Assembly (NCBI GenBank): GCA_027364995.1
Contig: DAHXOG010000004.1
Span: 1 to 17,546 of the forward strand
Origin: Candidatus Mancarchaeum sp.
GTDB taxonomy: Archaea > Micrarchaeota > Micrarchaeia > Micrarchaeales > Micrarchaeaceae
Length of the DNA stretch: 17,546 nucleotides
Direction of reading: 5' to 3'
Shown: positions 13,083 through 17,546 of the stretch, piece by piece
How the letters are laid out: each line of letters opens with the position of its first letter
How positions within the stretch are numbered: position 1 is the stretch's first letter
Notes under the pieces: generated by a model
Told to the model about the DNA's origin: nothing
The model's database searches: none
Seen by the model: only the letters and a program-made list of their open reading frames with translations
Program-made: the position numbers and the translations under genes

Positions 13083-13091
13083 GTTATAATA
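13083..13091 (-). promoter_or_regulatory. TATA-like box of the PCNA gene
   Basis: Read on the minus strand it is TATTATAAC. Transcription about 26 nt downstream begins near 13060, leaving only a few bases before TTG 13054, and so disfavouring the GTG at 13063. Confidence 0.45.
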
Positions 13092-13186
13092 GCGCAAACC
13101 ATAGCAATTATGTTTAGTGCAAAAAATATTTAACCCCTTGCATATGGCATGGCGTTGCGGAAAAGCAGCGGCGCGTATCCCTAACA

Positions 13187-13199
13187 ATTATTTATTAAT
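13187..13199 (+). promoter_or_regulatory. TATA-like box of the PRPP synthetase gene
   Basis: ATTATTTATTAAT just upstream of 13200 would start transcription near 13215-13218, beside the GGTG at 13218-13221 and ATG 13227. The rest of the 13065-13226 divergent region shows no gene or RNA that I can recognise. Confidence 0.4.
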
Positions 13200-13226
13200 T
13201 GGCGTATAATAGCTATCGGTGTTAGC

Positions 13227-14111
13227 ATGATTATAGCCAGCGTCACGTCGGATTATGGGATAGGGAAGGGGATAGCCGATATTACTGGCATGGAATACCT
13301 TACATTCTCATCGAAAACATTCCCGGACGGCGAGTCGTATCTCAATATGGGGCGCAATCTCAAGGGAGAGGACGTACTGCTTGTGCAGGGCATGGATACC
13401 ATGCCGGATAAGAGATTCGTAGAGACGCTTATGGCCATAGATGCGGCATTCGAGGCAGGAGCGGGCAATGTTTACGGGCTCATAACGTATATGGCATATG
13501 CAAGGCAAGATAGGGCCTTCACGGAAGGAGAGCCCATAAGCGCAAGGGCTATTCTTAAGGCATTGTATAATGCAGGAATGCAAAGGCTTGCCGTTGTGGA
13601 GCCGCATAAGGCCGAGGAGCTCTCTTATTTCAAGGGAAAAAGCAATGCCATAAGCGTATTGGAGGATGTCGCAGTTGCAGCATCCAATGAGCTGGAGAAT
13701 CCGATCATAATAGCTCCAGATGCAGGAAGCTATGCAAAGGCGAATGGCATAGCAAAGGCGCTTGGCACGGAATGCGATTATATACAAAAAAAGCGGAACA
13801 GAATCGATGGAAGCGTAAGCATGGAAAAGGGATTGGGTGATATTAAAGGAAGGGACGCTTTGATAGTTGATGACATGATAAGCACAGGGGGCACCATAGT
13901 GCAGGCTGCCAATGAGGCGAAGGAGAAAGGCGCGAATAGGATATACGCGGCCGCTACGCATTTGGTCTTGACCGGAGAAGCCTTGCGTAATATCAAGAAC
14001 TCGGGAGTAAGCGATGTCCTTGGATCGAACTGCATAGTCAGGGATGGCTGCAGGGTTGTCGACGTGTCAAGGCGCATAGCGGATACGATGCAGTTTTTTG
14101 GCAGTGATTGA
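13227..14111 (+). CDS. prs: Ribose-phosphate pyrophosphokinase (PRPP synthetase)
   Basis: Makes PRPP from ribose 5-phosphate and ATP, feeding purine, pyrimidine, histidine and NAD synthesis. The 294 residues are normal for short archaeal enzymes. TFPDGESYLNM (31-41), the catalytic flexible-loop block YMAYARQDRAFTEGEPISAR (89-107), the APDAGSYAKA block (163-172) and the PRPP-binding ALIVDDMISTGGT (211-223) are all intact. The ATG at 13227 lies 5 nt after GGTG. The following ABC ATPase gene begins beside the stop codon, so the two may be co-transcribed, although no functional link is obvious. Confidence 0.96.
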   Translation: MIIASVTSDYGIGKGIADITGMEYLTFSSKTFPDGESYLNMGRNLKGEDVLLVQGMDTMPDKRFVETLMAIDAAFEAGAGNVYGLITYMAYARQDRAFTEGEPISARAILKALYNAGMQRLAVVEPHKAEELSYFKGKSNAISVLEDVAVAASNELENPIIIAPDAGSYAKANGIAKALGTECDYIQKKRNRIDGSVSMEKGLGDIKGRDALIVDDMISTGGTIVQAANEAKEKGANRIYAAATHLVLTGEALRNIKNSGVSDVLGSNCIVRDGCRVVDVSRRIADTMQFFGSD

Positions 14112-14112
14112 A

Positions 14113-15015
14113 TTGAAATACGCGATTTCGCTTTTTGATGTAAATAAGAACTTCGGGAAGCAGCGGGCAGTATACAAGGTTAACCTCAGGATCGGCAAAG
14201 GGATAACGCTGATACTGGGGCCAAACGGTGCCGGCAAGAGCACATTGCTCAGATGCATGGCAGGGCTGTACAAGCCGGATTCCGGAAGGCTGGATGTGCT
14301 TGGATCCGACCCTTATGAAAGCGCGGACATAAGAAACCGCATATCATTCATGCCGGACAATTACGGATTATACGATTTTTTAAGCGTTAGGGACAATATG
14401 CTTTTCTTCGCAAGGCTTTATGGCATAGAGGACAAGGAAGCCATAGCAAAATCATTGAAAATACTCAAGATGCTTGATGCAGCACATTACATAAACGCAA
14501 AAGTGGGCCAGTTGAGCAGGGGCACAAAGCAGAAGATACTCTTATGCAAGGCATTGATAAACGACCCTGAGGTCATACTGCTCGACGAGCCGACGGCGTT
14601 TCTTGACGCCAGCAGTTCGGAACAGGTAAGGCGTTTCCTGTATGGCATGGCTGATGAAGGCAAATGCGTTGTATTCGTTACGCAGCGCGTTGACGAGGCT
14701 ACGCGGTTCAATTCAAGGATATGCGTCATAAAGAACGGGAGCATAATAAGGGATACGGATACCAAAGGGCTTTACGACGAGATTTTTAAGGGAACTCGCA
14801 TAAGCATCAGGCTTGCCAGGCCGATTTCAAAAAACGCGGTTTTGGCCTTGGGGAAGAACATGAGCCTTGAGCATGGAGGCATAATAAAGGCCGATGTCAA
14901 GAATTACAAGGACGTCAATGCCATACTTAAAACGCTTATGGATAATGGCGCATACATAGCCAGCGTGGATTACGCTGAGCCGATGATAGAGAAGCTGTAT
15001 GGTGGTAATGATTAG
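14113..15015 (+). CDS. ABC transporter ATP-binding subunit (ABC-2 export type)
   Basis: A 300-residue ABC ATPase of the CcmA/NatA export type. Counting from TTG 14113: Walker A GPNGAGKS is at 36-43, the signature LSRGTKQK at 134-141 and Walker B VILLDEP at 154-160, followed by TAFLD. The Q-loop Gln is replaced by Asp (FMPDNYG) and the H-loop reads VTQRVDEA, with Gln191 where His is usual. The start is uncertain. TTG 14098 and GTG 14104 overlap the PRPP synthetase stop, while TTG 14113 has AGTG 6 nt upstream, close to the motif used here. The C-terminal 80 residues are an accessory domain. The permease gene overlaps or abuts its end, so the two form one transporter. Confidence 0.93.
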   Translation: MKYAISLFDVNKNFGKQRAVYKVNLRIGKGITLILGPNGAGKSTLLRCMAGLYKPDSGRLDVLGSDPYESADIRNRISFMPDNYGLYDFLSVRDNMLFFARLYGIEDKEAIAKSLKILKMLDAAHYINAKVGQLSRGTKQKILLCKALINDPEVILLDEPTAFLDASSSEQVRRFLYGMADEGKCVVFVTQRVDEATRFNSRICVIKNGSIIRDTDTKGLYDEIFKGTRISIRLARPISKNAVLALGKNMSLEHGGIIKADVKNYKDVNAILKTLMDNGAYIASVDYAEPMIEKLYGGND

Positions 15016-15025
15016 GAGCAAAGCC

Positions 15026-15793
15026 ATGGCAATAGCGATAAAGGACATACGCGAGGTATTCAGCAGCGTGTCAATATACGGGCCCATGATAGGAGTGCCG
15101 CTGTTCTTCGCAGTTGCGCTTCCAGTGCTTACCATATATGTTGCATTGCACGCCGCGCCTGGAATAGCCTCAAGGATAGCATCAACAGCCATTCCAAGCA
15201 CCAGCGCCTCCAATATAAATAGCTTATCGTTCATGTACTTCTTCGCCATAAACGTATTGGGTCCGATATTCCTTACCATACCGATATTTACCGCCTCGGT
15301 AATAGCGGCTGACAGCTTCGCTGGCGAAAAGGAGAGGAAGACCTCGGAGAACCTGCTTGCTGCTCCGATAACCAACAGGCAATTGCTCTCGGGAAAGATA
15401 CTCGCATCCTTAATATCGACAATACTTCTTACGTTTGCGGTTTTCGGCATATATGGCGGCACGGTTAACCTTTTGGCATTTAAGGAGTTTGGAGTGTACA
15501 TACTGCCTACGGCCACATGGCTTATGATGCTTGCGGCAGCTCCGTTATTGGCACTAGCGGCCATAGCCATAGTTGTGTTCGTGTCCGCGCATGTCAAAGG
15601 CATAAAGGAGGCGCAGCAGATAAGCACATTGCTGGTATTGCCGATATTGCTCATACCTTTCATATCGATTTTAGGCATAGCGAACCTTGATGTGGCATTC
15701 TTCGAATATGTTATAGCGATATTGGTAGTGGTGGATGCGCTGATATTCTATGCAAGCGTGAAGGACTTTAAGAAGGAAAGGATTCTTTATTGA
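15026..15793 (+). CDS. ABC-2 type transporter permease
   Basis: A membrane permease with about six helices, partner of the preceding ATPase. The block SFAGEKERKTSENLLAAPIT, then RQLLSGK, is the cytoplasmic coupling motif of ABC-2/NatB-type exporters. Helices include VPLFFAVALPVLTIYVAL, NVLGPIFLTIPIFTASVI, ILASLISTILLTFAVFGI and a C-terminal pair ending in a basic tail (VKDFKKERILY). I favour ATG 15026 because AGGAG (15014-15018) lies 7 nt upstream. ATG 15008, just before the ATPase stop, and ATG 14999 are other possible starts; either would overlap the ATPase gene. The substrate is unknown: drugs, lipids, polysaccharide or sodium are all possible. Confidence 0.92.
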   Translation: MAIAIKDIREVFSSVSIYGPMIGVPLFFAVALPVLTIYVALHAAPGIASRIASTAIPSTSASNINSLSFMYFFAINVLGPIFLTIPIFTASVIAADSFAGEKERKTSENLLAAPITNRQLLSGKILASLISTILLTFAVFGIYGGTVNLLAFKEFGVYILPTATWLMMLAAAPLLALAAIAIVVFVSAHVKGIKEAQQISTLLVLPILLIPFISILGIANLDVAFFEYVIAILVVVDALIFYASVKDFKKERILY

Positions 15794-15848
15794 GGATTCC
15801 AGGTTAAAAATTTCGGTTTATGCTTCGGGCAATGCGATTGGAAAAAGA

Positions 15849-15858
15849 TTATATATTT
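15849..15858 (+). promoter_or_regulatory. TATA-like box of the prenyl synthase gene
   Basis: TTATATATTT would start transcription near 15879. GGAT (15884-15887) lies 6 nt before ATG 15894, a variant of the local GGTG motif. Confidence 0.5.
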
Positions 15859-15893
15859 GGAACGCCCAGCACCATATATTTACGGATGTTTTT

Positions 15894-16943
15894 ATGGAAA
15901 GCCTAAAAACAAGCAAAAGCGAAAACGCTGCCGCCGTAAAGTTGGCGGCAAGGTTAAAGGAGGACGTGCATTCCAAGATAATAGAGAACATAAACGAGTT
16001 TTTTGTATCAGCTAACGCTTCTGGGAGCGCACCTGGGCTAATGGAAATGCTCAGGTATTATCCCGATTCTAGGGGAAAGTATTCAAGGCCAACGATCATG
16101 ACATTATGCGCAATGGCGCTTGGGGCAAGCTACGAAGAGTGCATACTTCCAGCAGCAACGATCCAGCTCTCGGAGGATTTTGTGCTTATACACGACGATA
16201 TAGAGGATATGAGCATTTTAAGGAGGGGTGGGGATACGCTGCATAGAAGGTATGGTATCGAAAGGGCAATAAATGCCGGAGACATAATACACTCGATTTT
16301 TGAGCAGATGCTGCACAATGTTTCAAAAGGCAACAATGGGGAAGCCGTATACGATAAATTCAAGAGCATAGGGCACATCACTGCCATAGGGCAGGACATG
16401 GACATATATTACACAGGCGCCAAAGCGCTTACTGGTAGCGAACAGGATTATATGAACATAGCGGCGTACAAGACCTCCGCTTATAGCGTGTACGGGCCTT
16501 TGCAGATAGGCGCTTTGGTGGCCGGGGCAGGAAAGGCCGAATTGAACGTGTTAAGGGATATAGGTTTGCCAGCAGGTATAGCGTTCCAGATAAAGGATGA
16601 CATAAATGATTTCCTTGGAGTAGTTCCAGGTAAAAGGGCTTACGAGGATATAAGGAGAGGCAAGCTGACATTGCTCAGCACGCGTGCCTATTCCGAATCC
16701 AATGTCGCTGATAAAGGCGAGATGGCTGATATCTATGCCAAAAGTCCAGACGACAAGACATATGATGATATAAGGAGGGTAAGGAGCATAATGGCGAAAA
16801 CGCATGCGATGAAGTATGCCTCTGATAAAAAGAGGCAGTATGAGCAAGCCTCAATAAAAGCATTGCTTGAAGGAGCTGAGCAAATACCAGGAAATGCTTA
16901 TTCTAAAGAGCTATTGAGTTTTATCGCTTCTGTTTATAGATAG
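15894..16943 (+). CDS. idsA: Polyprenyl diphosphate synthase, probably geranylgeranyl type
   Basis: A 349-residue trans-isoprenyl diphosphate synthase that condenses IPP with allylic diphosphates for archaeal ether lipids or quinones. The first aspartate-rich motif is DDIEDMSILRRG (DDxxD at 101-105) and the second is FQIKDDINDFLG (235-239). GKYSRP (61-66) is the substrate-binding block, normally GGKRLRP, and is somewhat diverged; DIRRGKLTLL follows the second motif. Phe96, five residues before the first motif, is the kind of bulky residue that limits chain length, so GGPP or FPP is the likely product. An N-terminal extension of about 15 polar residues precedes the fold. It seems to be transcribed alone and is followed by a hairpin shared with a convergent gene. 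Confidence 0.94.
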   Translation: MESLKTSKSENAAAVKLAARLKEDVHSKIIENINEFFVSANASGSAPGLMEMLRYYPDSRGKYSRPTIMTLCAMALGASYEECILPAATIQLSEDFVLIHDDIEDMSILRRGGDTLHRRYGIERAINAGDIIHSIFEQMLHNVSKGNNGEAVYDKFKSIGHITAIGQDMDIYYTGAKALTGSEQDYMNIAAYKTSAYSVYGPLQIGALVAGAGKAELNVLRDIGLPAGIAFQIKDDINDFLGVVPGKRAYEDIRRGKLTLLSTRAYSESNVADKGEMADIYAKSPDDKTYDDIRRVRSIMAKTHAMKYASDKKRQYEQASIKALLEGAEQIPGNAYSKELLSFIASVYR

Positions 16944-17015
16944 CTCTTTATCCGCGTATTGGCGTATTCCTATGCATTGCTTCCTTACGTTAAGGGTAAG
17001 GGAATAATAATTAGA

Positions 17016-17040
17016 ATGGGCAGGCAAATTGGCCTGCCAT
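17016..17040. terminator. Hairpin between convergent genes
   Basis: GGCAGGC (17019-17025) and GCCTGCC (17032-17038) form a 7-bp stem around AAATTG, extended by AT/AT beyond a bulged G at 17018. It lies 72 nt after the prenyl synthase stop and 13 nt from the stop of the minus-strand gene, and could end either transcript. Confidence 0.5.
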
Positions 17041-17053
17041 GCATAAAGCCAAT

Positions 17054-17546
17054 TCAGTATCTGTTATGATGCCTTACTGCCAGATACACTATTATCGCTA
17101 TTACGATAATGATTATTATTGCTGCAATAATGTATTCAAGCGATATTGTGCTGCTTGATGGTGTTGTTGGTATTGTGGTTGGCACCGTTGTTGGAGTGGT
17201 TGGGCTCACGGTTGTAGGCGTTGTCGTAGGCACTGTTGTGTTGCTGACAGGGCTAACCGTAGATGTTGTTGCTACAGTGGTTGTTGATGTTGTAGGTTTT
17301 GTTTTGTTGTATACTGTCAAATATATTACGGCAAATCCATGTGTGGATGCCATTTGAGGGCTCCATGAAAGTGTAATATTGTAGTTTCCGGGTGTTGCGT
17401 TAGCATTTACATGGAACCTTATCTTTCCGCTGAATGGCGGGGTGCCGCTGCTTGGTATAAAGCCTTCGTCTATACCATATTGTGCAAGGGATATGCCTTT
17501 AGGATATAGGACGCTTGATCCCAAGGTTATATTGCTTGCCGTTCCG
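17054..17546 (-). CDS. C-terminus of a Thr/Pro-stalked membrane-anchored surface protein (cut by window edge)
   Basis: About 163 residues of the C-terminal end are visible. The frame stays open to the window edge, so the TTG near 17524 is probably not a start. After a beta-rich outside segment with sequons (NITLGSSVLYPKG, GNYNITLSWSP) comes a mucin-like stalk of about 50 residues made almost only of Thr, Pro, Ser and Val, with repeats of the form PTTVPTT. It is followed by a membrane helix of about 22 residues (YIIAAIIIIIVIAIIVYLAV) and a short basic tail, RHHNRY. This is the usual layout of archaeal S-layer or cell-surface proteins whose stalk is O-glycosylated. The N-terminus and any catalytic or adhesive domain lie to the right. 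Confidence 0.85.
   Translation of the reverse strand, partial: GTASNITLGSSVLYPKGISLAQYGIDEGFIPSSGTPPFSGKIRFHVNANATPGNYNITLSWSPQMASTHGFAVIYLTVYNKTKPTTSTTTVATTSTVSPVSNTTVPTTTPTTVSPTTPTTVPTTIPTTPSSSTISLEYIIAAIIIIIVIAIIVYLAVRHHNRY

Noticed and set aside
13065..13226. Possible small RNA in the PCNA/prs divergent region
   Set aside because: I could not fold a tRNA cloverleaf or find C/D boxes. The region is explained by two promoters; short GC stems around 13150-13175 are not convincing.
13308..13961. Minus-strand open frame of 217 codons
   Set aside because: Antisense to PRPP synthetase, whose catalytic motifs all lie on the plus strand. The translation is rich in Cys, Tyr and Arg without recognisable motifs.
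14827..15678. Long open frame of 283 codons on the minus strand
   Set aside because: It lies fully opposite the ABC ATPase end and permease, whose family motifs are clear. Its composition is that of an antisense frame and it has no start signal.
17109..17357. Plus-strand frame of repeated Val/Gly residues
   Set aside because: It is the complement of the Thr/Pro stalk and membrane helix of the minus-strand surface protein; the repeats come from that low-complexity DNA.

Overview
The window looks archaeal. It carries PCNA, the RNase P subunit Rpp21/Rnp4, an archaeal tRNA-wyosine synthase (Taw1), an archaeal ThrRS editing domain and a class III (archaellin/pilin-type) signal peptide. TATA-like boxes lie roughly 25-45 nt upstream of many starts. 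Compact spacing, many small unassigned proteins, heavy use of ATA and AGG codons, and complex I genes next to N-glycosylation-rich surface proteins suggest a small-genome DPANN-type archaeon, perhaps of the ARMAN/Micrarchaeota kind. That placement is inference; no rRNA is present to confirm it. I found no tRNA, rRNA, CRISPR array or transposase, and no stretch over 300 nt without a gene.

Layout. (1) 1-1320, minus strand: nuoH and the start of nuoI (complex I), joined by an ATGA stop/start overlap and running off the left edge. (2) 1457-4752: an unassigned 86-aa protein, a large membrane-anchored glycoprotein candidate, a winged-helix-like regulator, a divergent 137-aa beta-rich protein and an acylphosphatase. 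(3) 4808-7822: a surface locus with a class III signal-peptide protein carrying DUF2341-like and concanavalin-like domains, followed by a second anchored, sequon-rich protein. (4) 7903-9060: a possible ferritin-like helical protein one base from a HIT hydrolase, then a DUF1059 miniprotein. (5) 9224-10216: taw1. (6) 10227-13054, minus strand: PCNA, stand-alone ThrRS editing domain, DJ-1/PfpI-like protein without the catalytic Cys, Rnp4, AIM24-like protein. (7) 13227-16943: PRPP synthetase, ABC ATPase and ABC-2 permease packed together, then a polyprenyl diphosphate synthase. (8) 17054-17546: the C-terminus of a Thr/Pro-stalked, membrane-anchored surface protein, cut by the right edge.

The housekeeping themes are respiration (nuoHI), isoprenoid lipid precursors (prenyl synthase), nucleotide supply (PRPP), tRNA modification and quality control (Taw1, ThrRS editing domain), RNA processing (Rnp4) and replication (PCNA). 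The accessory theme is the cell surface: four anchored or secreted proteins.

Two layers of regulatory structure stand out. First, a GGTG motif exactly 5-6 nt before the start codon is found at ten genes; it moves several starts to internal TTG or ATG codons. Some genes without it appear leaderless. Second, hairpins sit just after several genes, including one that contains both stop codons of a convergent gene pair, and two perfect inverted repeats sit in promoters and could be operators.
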